Shown here piece after piece: positions 1-9,580 of a DNA stretch of 64,000 nucleotides. Each line of letters begins with the position of its first letter. Positions within the stretch are counted from its first letter, which is position 1. The DNA is taken from NCBI RefSeq assembly GCF_900091565.1, contig NZ_FMCV01000002.1:62001-126000 (forward strand), written 5' to 3'. A program made the translations under genes and the position numbers. Under the pieces are notes generated by a model. It searched no databases. It was not told where the DNA came from and saw only the letters and a list, made by a program, of their open reading frames with translations. The stretch is from Micromonospora marina (GTDB taxonomy: Bacteria; Actinomycetota; Actinomycetes; Mycobacteriales; Micromonosporaceae).

Positions 1-108
1 GCCGAGTTCCGCCGCCCCGGTCAGTCCCCAGTCGAACCGGGCACCGGCGCCGGGTTGGGCGAAGACGGCCAGGGCCAGCGCCTCAGCGCTGACCCGGCGC
101 CGGCTCAC
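1..108 (-). CDS. Unidentified protein, N-terminus only
   Basis: A GTG at 108-106 opens a frame that reads [20 protein letters not shown] and stays open to the window edge (36 codons seen). It starts inside the last 26 bases of purL in another frame, the usual arrangement of a translationally coupled downstream gene, so it is probably the next gene of the pur operon. Codon choice is G/C at third positions as in its neighbours. In other actinobacteria a sterol-carrier or maleylpyruvate-isomerase-type gene can follow purL, but too little is visible to recognise a family. Confidence 0.55.
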   Translation of the reverse strand, partial: MSRRRVSAEALALAVFAQPGAGARFDWGLTGAAELG

Positions 109-2791
109 CGGGAGCCGGACGGTCGGATCCGTCGGCGGCCGCCGACTCGTCCGGGGCCGGGGTTTCGTCGACGGCCGGCGTCACGTCGGCCGGCGCGGCC
201 TCGCCCGGCGCCGCCGCAGCGGGCGCGTCGGACTCCGCCGTGGGGGCGGGCGCGGACGCCTCGGCCTCGGCGGGCTGCGTGTCCCGGCCAGCCTTGGCGA
301 TCGGCTCGGCGTCGACAGCGGCCGGGTCCACGCCTACCGGCTGCTCCGCCGTGGCCGGAAGCACAGTGGTCGTCCCGGTACGGGTCGCCTCCACCTCCAC
401 GTGCGCCGCCTCGGCCACACCGAACAGGCGCGGGAGCGTCCCGGTGTGTACCTCGCGCAGCTCGTCCAGGCCGAACCGGAACTGACCGTGCACCTCCAGC
501 GCACCGGAGGCCGGGTCGGTGACGCCGATGAACTCCCACGGCACGCCGCGCTCGGCGCAGAGGGCGGTGAACGCCTTCTCGTGGCCGCGCGGCACCGACA
601 CCAGCACGCGGCCGGCGGACTCGCTGAACAGGAACACGAACGGCATCGAACCACCCGCGAAGTGCTCCGGCACCACGACCCGGGCGCCCACGCCGCGGCG
701 CAGGGCCGACTCGACCAGGCTCTGCGCCAGGCCGCCGTCGGACAGGTCGTGCGCGGAGCTGAGGTGCCCGACCCGGGCCGCCTCGGCCAGCAGCTCGGCG
801 AGCTGCCGCTCGCGGGCCAGGTCGACCTGCGGGGGGATGCCCCCCAGGTGCTCGTGGGTCACCCAGGCCCACTCCGAGCCGGACAGCTCGACGTGCGTCT
901 CGCCCAGCAGGAACAGCTGGTCGTGGTCGCCGGCCGGACGCGGCACGAAGCCCATCTGCACCCGGTCGGCGACGTCGTCGAGCACACCGAGCACGCCGAC
1001 CACCGGGGTCGGGTGGATGGCCGCGGCGCCGGTCTGGTTGTAGAAGCTGACGTTGCCGCCGGTCACCGGGATGCCCAGCTCCAGGCAGCCGTCCGCGAGG
1101 CCACGCACGGCCTCGGCGAACTGCCACATCACGCCCGGGTCCTCCGGCGAGCCGAAGTTCAGGCAGTTGGTGACCGCGATCGGCTTCGCGCCGGTCACCG
1201 CCACGTTCCGGTACGCCTCGGCCAGCGCCAGCTTCGTCCCGTGGTACGGGTCGAGGCGGGCGTACCGGCCGTTGCCGTCGACGGAGAGCGCGACACCGAG
1301 GCCGCTGCGCTCGTCGATCCGGATCACGCCGGAGTCCTCCGGCTGGGCGAGCACGGTGTTGCCGAGCACGTACCTGTCGTACTGCTCGGTGACCCAGGTC
1401 TTGTCGGCCAGGTTCGGCGACGCGATCATGCGCAGCACGGTCTCCCGGAGCGCCTCCGGGGTGCTCGGCCGGGGCAGCGTCTCGGCGCGGTCGGCCTGGA
1501 GCAGGATCAGGTCGGCCGGCTCGCGCATCGGCCGGGCGTACACCGGGCCGTCGTCGACGAGCGAGCCCGGCGGCACGTCCACCACGAGCTGGTCGCGCCA
1601 GGTGACGATCAGCCGGCCCGGCTGGCCGTCCGCCGACGGCGCGGTGACCTCGCCGATGGCAGTGGCCCAGACGCCCCACTTCTCGGCGGTCTTGAGCACC
1701 GCGTCGAGCTTGTCCGGCGAGACGACGAGCAGCATCCGCTCCTGGGACTCGCTGGCCAGGATCTCGTGCGGCTCCATCGAGGGCTCGCGCAGCGGCACGC
1801 GCTCCAGCCAGACCCGCATGCCGGTACCGGCGGAGGCGGCGGTCTCGGTGAGGGCGCAGGTCAGGCCGGCGCCGCCGAGGTCCTGGATGCCGACGACCAG
1901 TTCGGCGTCGTACAGCTCCAGGCATGCCTCGATGAGCAGCTTCTCCATGAAGGGGTCGCCCACCTGCACGGACGGGCGGCGCTGCTCGCTGCCCTCGTCG
2001 AAGGTGGCGCTGGCGAGCACCGACACGCCGCCGATGCCGTCGCGGCCGGTCTTGGCGCCCATCAGCACCACGACGTTGCCGGGGCCGGTGGCGTCCTTCT
2101 TCTGGAGCCGGTCGACCGGCAGCACGCCCAGGCAGAGCGCGTTGACCAGCGGGTTGCCCTGGTAGCAGGGGTCGAAGACGACCTCGCCGCCGATGTTGGG
2201 CAGGCCCAGGCAGTTGCCGTAGCCGCCGACGCCGGCGACCACGCCGGGCAGTACCCGGGCGGTGTCCGGGTGGTCGGCCGCGCCGAAGCGCAGCGGGTCC
2301 ATCACGGCGACCGGGCGGGCGCCCATGGCGAGGATGTCGCGGACGATGCCGCCGACGCCGGTCGCCGCGCCCTGGTACGGCTCGACGAAGCTCGGGTGGT
2401 TGTGCGACTCGACCTTGAACGTCACCGCCAGCTCGTCGGAGACACGGACCACGCCGGCGTTCTCCCCGATGCCGGCGAGCAGCCGGTCGCTCGGCGGCGC
2501 CTTCTCGCCGAACTGGCGCAGGTGCACCTTGCTCGACTTGTAGGAGCAGTGCTCGCTCCACATGATCGAGTACATGGCCAGCTCGGCCTGGGTGGGCCGG
2601 CGGCCGAGGATGTGCCGGATCCGGTCGTACTCGTCGTCGCGGAGGCCCAGCTCGGCGTACGGCTGAAGCTCCTCCGGCGAGTCGGCGGCCCGGGACACGG
2701 TGTCCACGCCCGGCGCCCAGTCGTCGGTCGGGCCGGCCTGCGGCACCACGCCCTGCTGCTCGCGCAGGGCCGGGTCCGGATGGGTGGTCAT
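83..2791 (-). CDS. purL: Phosphoribosylformylglycinamidine synthase subunit PurL
   Basis: Large subunit of FGAM synthase, which converts FGAR, ATP and glutamine-derived ammonia to FGAM in the fourth step of IMP synthesis in the cytoplasm. It works with PurQ (amidotransferase) and PurS, encoded just upstream. The start chosen is ATG at 2791 ([12 protein letters not shown]), 64 nt after purQ; the open frame extends further but only into non-coding-like Arg-rich sequence. Recognisable PurL motifs are [48 protein letters not shown] and [11 protein letters not shown]. The protein is 902 aa, against about 740-800 for small-type PurL. The catalytic part ends near [10 protein letters not shown], and about 105 Ala/Pro/Glu-rich residues follow. 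The identity is secure; the tail is unusual. Confidence 0.97.
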   Translation of the reverse strand: MTTHPDPALREQQGVVPQAGPTDDWAPGVDTVSRAADSPEELQPYAELGLRDDEYDRIRHILGRRPTQAELAMYSIMWSEHCSYKSSKVHLRQFGEKAPPSDRLLAGIGENAGVVRVSDELAVTFKVESHNHPSFVEPYQGAATGVGGIVRDILAMGARPVAVMDPLRFGAADHPDTARVLPGVVAGVGGYGNCLGLPNIGGEVVFDPCYQGNPLVNALCLGVLPVDRLQKKDATGPGNVVVLMGAKTGRDGIGGVSVLASATFDEGSEQRRPSVQVGDPFMEKLLIEACLELYDAELVVGIQDLGGAGLTCALTETAASAGTGMRVWLERVPLREPSMEPHEILASESQERMLLVVSPDKLDAVLKTAEKWGVWATAIGEVTAPSADGQPGRLIVTWRDQLVVDVPPGSLVDDGPVYARPMREPADLILLQADRAETLPRPSTPEALRETVLRMIASPNLADKTWVTEQYDRYVLGNTVLAQPEDSGVIRIDERSGLGVALSVDGNGRYARLDPYHGTKLALAEAYRNVAVTGAKPIAVTNCLNFGSPEDPGVMWQFAEAVRGLADGCLELGIPVTGGNVSFYNQTGAAAIHPTPVVGVLGVLDDVADRVQMGFVPRPAGDHDQLFLLGETHVELSGSEWAWVTHEHLGGIPPQVDLARERQLAELLAEAARVGHLSSAHDLSDGGLAQSLVESALRRGVGARVVVPEHFAGGSMPFVFLFSESAGRVLVSVPRGHEKAFTALCAERGVPWEFIGVTDPASGALEVHGQFRFGLDELREVHTGTLPRLFGVAEAAHVEVEATRTGTTTVLPATAEQPVGVDPAAVDAEPIAKAGRDTQPAEAEASAPAPTAESDAPAAAAPGEAAPADVTPAVDETPAPDESAAADGSDRPAPGEPAPGQR

Positions 2792-2855
2792 GACGTCTCC
2801 TTGCTGCGCTCGCCGCCGGTGCGGCGGGTGGGCCGACCGATGTTCCCGGCCACCA

Positions 2856-3539
2856 TCACGCCGGCGCTCCCACCAGATGCTTGAGCACCGAGGTGAAGAA
2901 GCCGAGGCCGTCCAGGGAGGGGCCGGTGAGCGCCTCCACCGCGTGCTCGGGGTGCGGCATGATGCCCACGACGTTGCCGGCCTCGTTGGTGATCGCCGCG
3001 ATGTCGCGCTGCGATCCGTTGGGGTTGCCGCCGACGTAGCGGGCGACGACGCGGCCCTCACCCTCCAGCCGGTCGAGCGTCGCCGGGTCGGCGACGTAGC
3101 AGCCCTCACCGTTCTTGACCGGGATCAGCACCTCCTGGCCCGGCTGGAACGCGTTCGTCCAGGCGGTGCCGGTGCTCTCGATCCGCAGGACCTGGTCCCG
3201 GTTGCGGAAGTGCAGGTGCTGGTTGCGGGTGAGCGCGCCGGGCAGCAGGTGCGCCTCGCAGAGGATCTGGAAGCCGTTGCAGATGCCGAGCACCGGCAGG
3301 CCACCGCGCGCGGCCTGGACGATCGTCTCCATCACCGGGGCGAACCGGGCGATGGCGCCGCAGCGCAGGTAGTCGCCGTAGGAGAAGCCGCCGGGCAGGA
3401 CGACGGCGTCCACCCCGTGCAGGTCCGGGTCGCCGTGCCAGAGCCGGACCGCCTCGGCGCCGGCGATCCGTACGGCCCGGGCCGCGTCCCCGTCGTCGAG
3501 CGAGCCGGGGAAGGTGACCACACCGACCCGGGCGGTCAC
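2856..3539 (-). CDS. purQ: FGAM synthase glutaminase subunit PurQ
   Basis: Class I glutamine amidotransferase that supplies ammonia to PurL for FGAM formation. The 227-aa length is typical. The nucleophile Cys is in [11 protein letters not shown], and the His/Glu pair is in MPHPEHAVE near the C-terminus; [13 protein letters not shown] is the family oxyanion region. The start is GTG at 3539, overlapping the purS stop by 4 bp (GTGA), so translation is coupled to purS. purL follows 64 nt downstream, giving the order purS-purQ-purL. Confidence 0.97.
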   Translation of the reverse strand: MTARVGVVTFPGSLDDGDAARAVRIAGAEAVRLWHGDPDLHGVDAVVLPGGFSYGDYLRCGAIARFAPVMETIVQAARGGLPVLGICNGFQILCEAHLLPGALTRNQHLHFRNRDQVLRIESTGTAWTNAFQPGQEVLIPVKNGEGCYVADPATLDRLEGEGRVVARYVGGNPNGSQRDIAAITNEAGNVVGIMPHPEHAVEALTGPSLDGLGFFTSVLKHLVGAPA

Positions 3540-3799
3540 GACTGCGCGCCCGCGGTCTCGTCGGCGGTGACCACCCGGACGGTGAAGTCCTCGATGACCG
3601 GGTTGGCAAGCAGCTTGTCGGCGATCTCCCGGGCCCGGTCCAGGTCCGGTTCGCCGGTGAACTCGATCTCGATCCGCCTGCCGATCCGAACCGAGGCGAC
3701 GTCACTGACGCCGAGCCGGGGCAGCGCGTTTGCGACGGCCTGGCCCTGCGGATCGAGGATCTCGGGCTTGAGCATGACGTCGACGACGACGCGAGGCAC
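3536..3799 (-). CDS. purS: FGAM synthase subunit PurS
   Basis: Small structural subunit that bridges PurQ and PurL and helps channel ammonia. It begins [20 protein letters not shown] and contains the family region [20 protein letters not shown]; the length is 87 aa. The start is GTG at 3799, 6 nt after an AGGAG site. The open frame continues to 4210 but has no PurS-like sequence there. It is the first gene of the purS-purQ-purL run, with a 4-bp overlap into purQ. Confidence 0.95.
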   Translation of the reverse strand: MPRVVVDVMLKPEILDPQGQAVANALPRLGVSDVASVRIGRRIEIEFTGEPDLDRAREIADKLLANPVIEDFTVRVVTADETAGAQS

Positions 3800-4269
3800 T
3801 GGGCACTCCTGACTGTGTACGCAGTTGGGTGCCGGCCCAACAATCGGGCGAGCGCAGCCAGCGTACCTGGCAGATACCGCCCGGCCCGCACCGGCCGGGG
3901 GCAGTTCCGGCACTGATCTGCCGCACCCGCGGCACCGGACGGGCACCGTTGCCCGTTCGTTGCGGCGTCGATGCGAATTCGTTGCGCTGCGTGCTTGCCG
4001 GAGCTTTCCGGCAACGCCTCCCAGCAGGCATTCTGCCGCGAAACACCCCACCTTGGACCGGTATCCGACAGCGCGTCGGCGCGCCACGCGGCGCACGTCA
4101 CGCCATCGGCCTGATTCGATCCGCACCTTGTGACAGAGGGCGTCGCGGCCGTAGCATGCATCGTCAGATGTCGATGACTGGGATCGACGTCCCTCGCCGG
4201 CCCACCCCATCCGGCGGGTGTCACCCCCTGCCCGGTAACCCCGGGCGTCCGCGCAGAAGGAGCCCCGAC
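3800..4269. other. Divergent intergenic region purS / serine protease
   Basis: These 470 bp hold no convincing gene on either strand; open frames here show no family motif. The stretch should carry the purS operon promoter (minus) and the protease promoter (plus). I see no riboswitch-like structure. Confidence 0.5.
4128..4157 (+). promoter_or_regulatory. Candidate sigma-70-type promoter of the protease gene
   Basis: TTGTGA (4128-4133) and TAGCAT (4152-4157) are separated by 18 bp and lie about 110 bp before the protease ATG. Both hexamers only partly match the consensus, so this is a guess from spacing and position. Confidence 0.3.
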
Positions 4270-4953
4270 ATGCGTCTCCGTCCCCTGCTCGCCGTGCTGA
4301 CCACCGCGCTGGCCGGCGTCCTGGTCACCGCCTCCGGCGCTGCCGCCGCACCGGCCGGCCCTCAGCCGATCATCGGCGGCGGCACCGTCTCGTCCGCGCC
4401 GTGGGCCGCCGCCGTCTTCAGCAACGGCTCGTTCACCTGCTCCGGCAGCGTCATCGCGCCCCAGTGGGTGCTCACCGCCCGGCACTGCGTCAGCGGCACC
4501 ATGTCGGTGCGCGTCGGCAGCGTCTACCGCGCCTCGGGCGGCGTGACCCGCACCGTGAGCGCCTCGTACAGCCGCTACGACCTGGCCCTGCTGCGCCTGT
4601 CCAGCACGGTCAGCACCTCCGCCGTGTCACTGGCCACCAGCAACCCGCCGGTCGGCTCCACGAACACCATCTACGGCTGGGGCATGACCTGCTACAGCGG
4701 GTGCAGCGCGTCGTCGCAGCTCAAGACCGCCAGCGTCCGGGTGACCAGCAACAGCGCCACCGACGCGTACGGCGGCCAGGCGATCCGGAGCACCCGGATC
4801 AACGGCAACGCGTGGCGGGGCGACTCGGGCGGTCCGCAGTTCTACAACGGGCGGCAGGTCGGCGTCGCCTCCACCGCCGACGGCCAGAGCATCCAGAACT
4901 ACGGCAGTGTCGCGTACAACCGGGCCTGGATCACCTCGACGGCCGGTGTCTGA
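4270..4953 (+). CDS. Secreted trypsin-fold (S1) serine protease
   Basis: Extracellular S1-family peptidase of 227 aa. A Sec signal peptide (MRLRPLLAVLTTALAGVLVT, cleavage probably after the Ala run near residue 27) is followed by a short propeptide and a mature start like IIGGGTVSSAPWAA. The catalytic triad is visible: His in VLTARHCV, Asp in SRYDLALLRL, Ser in WRGDSGGPQF. Start is ATG 4270 after AGAAGGAG. The position equivalent to chymotrypsin residue 189 appears to be Asn (NAWRGDS) rather than trypsin's Asp, and the usual Cys191 is Trp. Trypsin-like Lys/Arg specificity should therefore not be assumed. It stands alone between purS and a YbjQ gene. Confidence 0.92.
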   Translation: MRLRPLLAVLTTALAGVLVTASGAAAAPAGPQPIIGGGTVSSAPWAAAVFSNGSFTCSGSVIAPQWVLTARHCVSGTMSVRVGSVYRASGGVTRTVSASYSRYDLALLRLSSTVSTSAVSLATSNPPVGSTNTIYGWGMTCYSGCSASSQLKTASVRVTSNSATDAYGGQAIRSTRINGNAWRGDSGGPQFYNGRQVGVASTADGQSIQNYGSVAYNRAWITSTAGV

Positions 4954-5082
4954 CGGTTGATGCCGTTGCGGCGCGGATCGGTCGGGTGCGGCCCGACCGT
5001 CCGCGCCGCGCCGTTTTGCAGCATCCGATCAGCTGAACACGGCTCGCGAACCACCCGGCCGGGGACTGACAGCATCGGAAGG

Positions 5083-5541
5083 GTGCTGGTCGTGACGACG
5101 GATCAACTGCCCGGCTACGAGATCCGCCAGATCCTCGGCGAAGTGGTCTCCTCGATGGCGAGGACCCGCAACCCGTACCGCGAGGGGGTCAAGAACCTGC
5201 GCGGTGGCGCCTACGACCCGATGGCGCCGGACAACCTGACCCGATGGCGTACCGACTCGGTGGCCCGCCTCGGCGAGGAGGCGCGCCGCCTGGGCGCGAA
5301 CGCGGTGATCGGCATGCGCTTCGACAGCCGCGACTGCGGCGAGATGTGGATGGAGATCTGCGCGTACGGCACGGCGGTGATCGTCGCGCCGAAGATGCCG
5401 GACGTCATGCCGCCGGACCAGCCCGCGATCGCGGCCGAGACCGCGCACGACCCGGAGATCGCCTCCGCCCCCGGCGGCATCGCCGAACCCGCGTCCGCCC
5501 CCAACCTGAGTTCCGCGGCCGAAACCCCCACCGGCCCCTGA
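5083..5541 (+). CDS. YbjQ/UPF0145 family protein
   Basis: Small cytoplasmic protein of the YbjQ (heavy-metal-binding-domain, UPF0145) family, whose function is poorly known. The N-terminal half (VTTDQLPGYEIRQILGEVVS, then RTRNPYREGVKNLRGG and GANAVIGMRFDS) matches the family fold. The last 50 residues are Pro/Ala-rich and probably disordered. The start could be GTG 5083 (gives MLVVTT, like relatives) or GTG 5092 (8 nt after GGAAGG). The latter has the better ribosome site, the former the better family fit. A palindromic repeat separates it from convergent purB. Confidence 0.8.
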   Translation: MLVVTTDQLPGYEIRQILGEVVSSMARTRNPYREGVKNLRGGAYDPMAPDNLTRWRTDSVARLGEEARRLGANAVIGMRFDSRDCGEMWMEICAYGTAVIVAPKMPDVMPPDQPAIAAETAHDPEIASAPGGIAEPASAPNLSSAAETPTGP

Positions 5542-5558
5542 CCCCCTTGCTCTGCCGC

Positions 5559-5620
5559 GTCGATCATGAAGTTGACGGCAGAAATGACCTCCCTGAGTGC
5601 CGCCAACTTCAGTGATCGAC
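5559..5620. repeat. Palindromic repeat, family C (copy 1)
   Basis: The left arm is 5559-5580, beginning GTCGATCATGAAGTTGACGG. The right arm is 5598-5620, its near-complement, TGCCGCCAACTTC..GATCGAC. The loop is 17 nt. It lies between the convergent YbjQ gene and purB and could end transcription from both. A diverged second copy lies inside htdX at 12404-12464. Confidence 0.8.
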
Positions 5621-5629
5621 CAGAAAAGG

Positions 5630-7054
5630 TCAGAGGATGGGGGGTGGGGAGTAGGCCGCCGCGTGGGGGTGGGCTTCGACGACCCTGGTGATTCTTGCGG
5701 TCACCCGGGCGACCTGGTCGGTGGCGGCGCCCACGAAGGCGTTGCGATCGGCGACCAGGGTGTCGATCTCGGGCCGGGTCAGGCCTAGGCGGCCGTCGGC
5801 GGCCAGGCGGTCGAACAGGTCGTTCTCAACCGCGCCCTTCTCCCGCATCGCCAGCGCCACGGCGACCGCGTGCTCCTTGATCACCTCGTGCGCGACCTCC
5901 CGGCCCACACCCCGGCGTACGGCCGCCACCAGGATCTTCGTGGTGGCCAGGAACGGCAGGAAGCGCTCCAGCTCCCGGTTGATCACCGCCGGGTACGGGC
6001 CGAACTCGTCCAGCACGGTGAGGAACGTCTGGAACAGCCCGTCGGCGGCGAAGAACGCATCAGGCAGCGCTACCCGGCGCACCACCGAGCAGGAGACGTC
6101 ACCCTCGTTCCACTGGTCGCCGGCCAGCTCGCCGACCATCGACAGGTAACCCCTGATGATCACCGCGAAGCCGTTCACCCGCTCCGACGAACGCGTGTTC
6201 ATCTTGTGCGGCATCGCGCTGGAACCGACCTGACCCGGCTTGAAGCCCTCGGTGACCAACTCCTGGCCCACCATGAGCCGGATCGTGGTGGCCAGCGACG
6301 ACGGCGCGGCGGCCACCTGGGCCAGCGCCGAGAGCACGTCGAAGTCCAGCGAACGCGGGTAGACCTGGCCGACGCTGTCCAGCACCCGGCTGAACCCCAG
6401 GTGCCCGGCCACCCGATGCTCCAGCTCGGCCACCTTGCCGGCGTCGCCGTCGAACAGGTCGAGCTGGTCGGCGGCGGTGCCCACCGGCCCCTTGATCCCC
6501 CGCAGCGGGTAGCGGCCGATCAGATCCTCCAGCCGCTCGTACGCGATCAGCAGCTCCTCGGCCGCCGACGCGAACCGCTTGCCGAGCGTGGTGGCCTGCG
6601 CGGCGACGTTGTGCGACCGGCCGGTCATCACCAGCGCCGAGTACTCCCCGGCGTGCCAGCCCAGCCGGGCCAGCGTGGCGACCACCCGGTCCCGGATCAG
6701 CTCCAGCGAGGCGCGGATCTGGAGCTGCTCGACGTTCTCGGTGAGGTCGCGGGAGGTCATCCCCTTGTGCACGTGCTCGTGCCCGGCGAGCGCGCTGAAC
6801 TCCTCGATCCGGGCCTTCACGTCGTGCCGGGTGACCCGCTCCCGGGCCGCGATCGAGGCCAGGTCGACCTGGTCGACCACCCGCTCGTACGCCTCGACCA
6901 CCCCGTCCGGCACCGGCACGCCGAGGTCACGCTGGGCCTTGAGTACCGCCAGCCAGAGCCGGCGCTCCATCCGGACCTTCTCCTCCGGCGACCAGAGGGC
7001 GACAAGTTCGGGCGAGGCGTACCGGTTGGCGAGCACGTTCGGGATCGTCGTCAC
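5630..7054 (-). CDS. purB: Adenylosuccinate lyase
   Basis: Cleaves SAICAR to AICAR and adenylosuccinate to AMP, both releasing fumarate, in purine synthesis. The 474 aa show the fumarase/aspartase superfamily signature in GSSAMPHKMNTRSSERVNG. The substrate loops MTSRDLTENVEQLQIR and TGRSHNVAAQATTLGKRFA are also present. It is transcribed alone, away from the beta-helix gene. It joins purA (26.7 kb), so both enzymes of the IMP-to-AMP branch are in the window. Confidence 0.97.
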   Translation of the reverse strand: MTTIPNVLANRYASPELVALWSPEEKVRMERRLWLAVLKAQRDLGVPVPDGVVEAYERVVDQVDLASIAARERVTRHDVKARIEEFSALAGHEHVHKGMTSRDLTENVEQLQIRASLELIRDRVVATLARLGWHAGEYSALVMTGRSHNVAAQATTLGKRFASAAEELLIAYERLEDLIGRYPLRGIKGPVGTAADQLDLFDGDAGKVAELEHRVAGHLGFSRVLDSVGQVYPRSLDFDVLSALAQVAAAPSSLATTIRLMVGQELVTEGFKPGQVGSSAMPHKMNTRSSERVNGFAVIIRGYLSMVGELAGDQWNEGDVSCSVVRRVALPDAFFAADGLFQTFLTVLDEFGPYPAVINRELERFLPFLATTKILVAAVRRGVGREVAHEVIKEHAVAVALAMREKGAVENDLFDRLAADGRLGLTRPEIDTLVADRNAFVGAATDQVARVTARITRVVEAHPHAAAYSPPPIL

Positions 7055-7230
7055 GTACCTCAGTCTTTCATGAGGCCCGGGCCGGCCCCGGCGACGCCGG
7101 TACCCGGTCCAGCACGACCGGTGCCCGACGACCGCGTCCGATACGTCCGCAAGGGCTGCGCGGACCCGACAAGTCGCGGATCATGTTGCCCGGTCCCACT
7201 CAGGGCATTCCCTCCTCGACCGAGGTTCAC

Positions 7231-9528
7231 ATGCACAGACCTCTTCTCGCCGGGCTCACCACCACCGTGCTGACCGGCGCTTCCCTGCTGGCCCTCGCCG
7301 CGCCTTCCCAGGCGGCCGACACGACCACCATCTACGTCCGCCAGACGGCGGCGGCGTGCTCAGACACCGGCCCCGGCACTCTGGCCACGCCGTTCTGCTC
7401 CATCAATCCGGCGGTGGCCCGTGTCGAACCGGGCCAGACCGTCGACGTCAGCCAGGGCACCTACCCGGAAAGGGTCACCGTCGGCCGCTCCGGCACCCCC
7501 GAGCAGCCGATCACCATCGTCGCCAGCGGTACCGCCACGATCAACGGCCCCACCGCCGGGGTCGTCGTGCACGGCCAGCACGACATCGTGCTCCAGAACA
7601 TCCGGGTGGCCAAGACCGCCGACGGCCCCGCCCTCGACCTCGCCGACGCGTCCGGGCTGACAGTGCAGGGCGGCAGCTTCCTTCCGGCGGACACGGCCAC
7701 CGCACCGATCGTCCGGCTCGCAGCCGTGAGCCGGACGACGCTGACCCAGATCGTCGTCAAGGGCGCGGTGCCGACCAGTGGCATCAGTATGGACGCGGCG
7801 ACCACCGGTGTCGTCGTCAGCTCCGCCACCGTGGGCGGAACCTACAAGGTCGCCGAACCAAACGTCGGCATCCGGATCGACGGACCAGGAAACACGATCC
7901 TGAACAGCACCGTCGGCGCGTTCACCGGCGCCGGAATCGCGATCGGCCCGGCGGCGGCGGACACCGTCGTCGCCAACACCCAGGTCCAGAGCGGAGCCGG
8001 ACTGGGGATTCACGTCCGTGGGGCCGCCCGGACGGCGATCACCAACAACTACGTACGCGACCACTGCGGCGACGGCATCCGGGTAGACGGCGACGCCACC
8101 GGCGTCTCCGTGCAGAACAACATCATGACCTCGAACGGGATCACCACCCGAAGTTACTGCGACCCGGCGGACCCGCCCGGCGTGGAGATCGGACTCTTCG
8201 ACGCCGCCGCCAGCAGCACCGTGGTGGACTACAACAATACCTACCATTTCAGCTCACCGTCCGACACGGCCTACTCGTGGAACGGCACCCGGATGAGCCT
8301 GCAGGCGTTCCGGCTCGCGTCCGGGCAGGCCGCGCACGACCTGGACACGTCCTACGCCACCGAGGCGGAGGACTCGGCGAACTCCGCAGCACCGGGCTTC
8401 CAGGCCACCGACCGCGCCGGCAACGCCCGTGCCGACAACCCGAACCGGCCCAACACCGGCGCAGGCCCGATGCCATGGGCAGATCGCGGAGTGACCGAAT
8501 ATCTGGGCGCCCCGCGCGCCTGGGTCGAGACGAAACTGGATCTGGGCACCCGCACCGTCACCGCCGACGCCTCCCTCTCGCTTCCCGGGTACCGGCCGAT
8601 CTCCAGATACGTCTTCGACTTCGGTGACGGCACGGTGGTCACCTCGGACAAGCCGGTCGTCTCGCACGCCTACGCCACCACCGGCGACTACACCGTCTCG
8701 GTGACGGTCTCGGGGTCCGACAACCGGACCGGCACCGCCGCTCAGGGCATCAGCGTCCTGCGGCGTACCGGCACGATCGGTCTGCTCGCCCTCGTCAACC
8801 TGCGCTACACGTCCGCCACGGCAGGGCGGGTCCTGACCGCCGACAAGGCCACGTTGGCCGGCGACGGGCAGTTCGACCTGGCCGATGCGGGCAACGGGCG
8901 CGTCGCTGTGCTGTCCCGCTCGGTCGGACGGTACCTGGTCAACAGCGGCGCCATCCTGCCGAACAGCCCGGTGGTCACGGACGAGCAGACCTTCGACCTG
9001 GTCACCAACGCGGACGGCACGATCAGCCTGCGCTGGAGCGGCCGGGCGTACGTGGGCGTCAACGGGAGCGCTCAACTCGTCGCGACGGCCACCGCGATCG
9101 GCACCCGGGAGAAGTTTTACCGCGTCAACCCGGCCGACGCGAACCGCACCCTGAAGGCGGGCGCGAACGGGCAGTTCGTCAGCGCGGAGAGCGCCGGCGC
9201 GAAGCCGCTGGTCGCGAACCGTGCCACAGCAGGGGTGTGGGAGCGGTTCGACGTCCTCGACCTGGGCAACGGCAAGGTCGCACTCCTCGCCCAGGCCAAC
9301 GGCAAGGTCGTCTGCGCGGACGGCACCGGCACCAAGCCACTGATCGCCAACCGCACCAGCGCCGGCGCCTGGGAGACGTTCGTCCTGGTCCGCAACGCGG
9401 ACGGCACGGTCAGCCTCAAGGCGACGATCAACAACCACTACGTCAGTGCCGAGAGTGCGGGCGCCAAGCCGTTGATCGCCAACCGCACCGCGATCGGCCC
9501 GTGGGAGAAGTTCACAGTCGGGGGCTGA
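7231..9528 (+). CDS. Secreted right-handed beta-helix protein with PKD and beta-trefoil repeats
   Basis: Exported protein of 765 aa. The start is ATG 7231 after GAGG, because the Sec signal peptide begins there (MHRPLLAGLTTTVLTGASLL...SQA). Residues about 35-330 resemble pectate-lyase/NosD-like right-handed beta-helices: YVRQ..., many ITI/GIRIDG turns, and NNYVRDHCGDGIRVDG. Residues about 450-520 form a PKD domain (YVFDFGDGTVVTSDKPVVSHAYATTGDYTVSV). The last 230 residues hold beta-trefoil, fascin-like repeats such as LKAGANGQFVSAES and KPLIANRT..G.WE.F, seen at least three times. It probably binds or acts on an extracellular polysaccharide; catalytic residues cannot be assigned by eye. Confidence 0.85.
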   Translation: MHRPLLAGLTTTVLTGASLLALAAPSQAADTTTIYVRQTAAACSDTGPGTLATPFCSINPAVARVEPGQTVDVSQGTYPERVTVGRSGTPEQPITIVASGTATINGPTAGVVVHGQHDIVLQNIRVAKTADGPALDLADASGLTVQGGSFLPADTATAPIVRLAAVSRTTLTQIVVKGAVPTSGISMDAATTGVVVSSATVGGTYKVAEPNVGIRIDGPGNTILNSTVGAFTGAGIAIGPAAADTVVANTQVQSGAGLGIHVRGAARTAITNNYVRDHCGDGIRVDGDATGVSVQNNIMTSNGITTRSYCDPADPPGVEIGLFDAAASSTVVDYNNTYHFSSPSDTAYSWNGTRMSLQAFRLASGQAAHDLDTSYATEAEDSANSAAPGFQATDRAGNARADNPNRPNTGAGPMPWADRGVTEYLGAPRAWVETKLDLGTRTVTADASLSLPGYRPISRYVFDFGDGTVVTSDKPVVSHAYATTGDYTVSVTVSGSDNRTGTAAQGISVLRRTGTIGLLALVNLRYTSATAGRVLTADKATLAGDGQFDLADAGNGRVAVLSRSVGRYLVNSGAILPNSPVVTDEQTFDLVTNADGTISLRWSGRAYVGVNGSAQLVATATAIGTREKFYRVNPADANRTLKAGANGQFVSAESAGAKPLVANRATAGVWERFDVLDLGNGKVALLAQANGKVVCADGTGTKPLIANRTSAGAWETFVLVRNADGTVSLKATINNHYVSAESAGAKPLIANRTAIGPWEKFTVGG

Positions 9529-9539
9529 TGCTCGCACCG

Positions 9540-9578
9540 CCGACGCCCGCCCGGGAAGCCACCCCGGGCGGGCGTCGG
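9540..9578. terminator. Bidirectional hairpin terminator
   Basis: Perfect 16-bp stem: 9540-9555 (CCGACGCCCGCCCGGG) pairs with 9563-9578 across a 7-nt loop. It sits between the stops of the convergent beta-helix gene and fadA2, 2 nt from the latter. No U tract follows, as is common in actinobacteria. Confidence 0.8.
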
Positions 9579-9580
9579 TG

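Noticed and set aside
401..2884. Long open frames antisense to purL and similar frames opposite clpB, dnaK and pnkp
   Set aside because: They are GC-rich shadow frames with Arg/His/Gly/Ala-biased composition, no family motifs, and lie fully opposite genes with clear catalytic motifs.
3800..4269. Purine riboswitch upstream of purS
   Set aside because: I could not see the conserved junction or loop sequences of known purine aptamers, and the region shows no convincing aptamer fold by eye.
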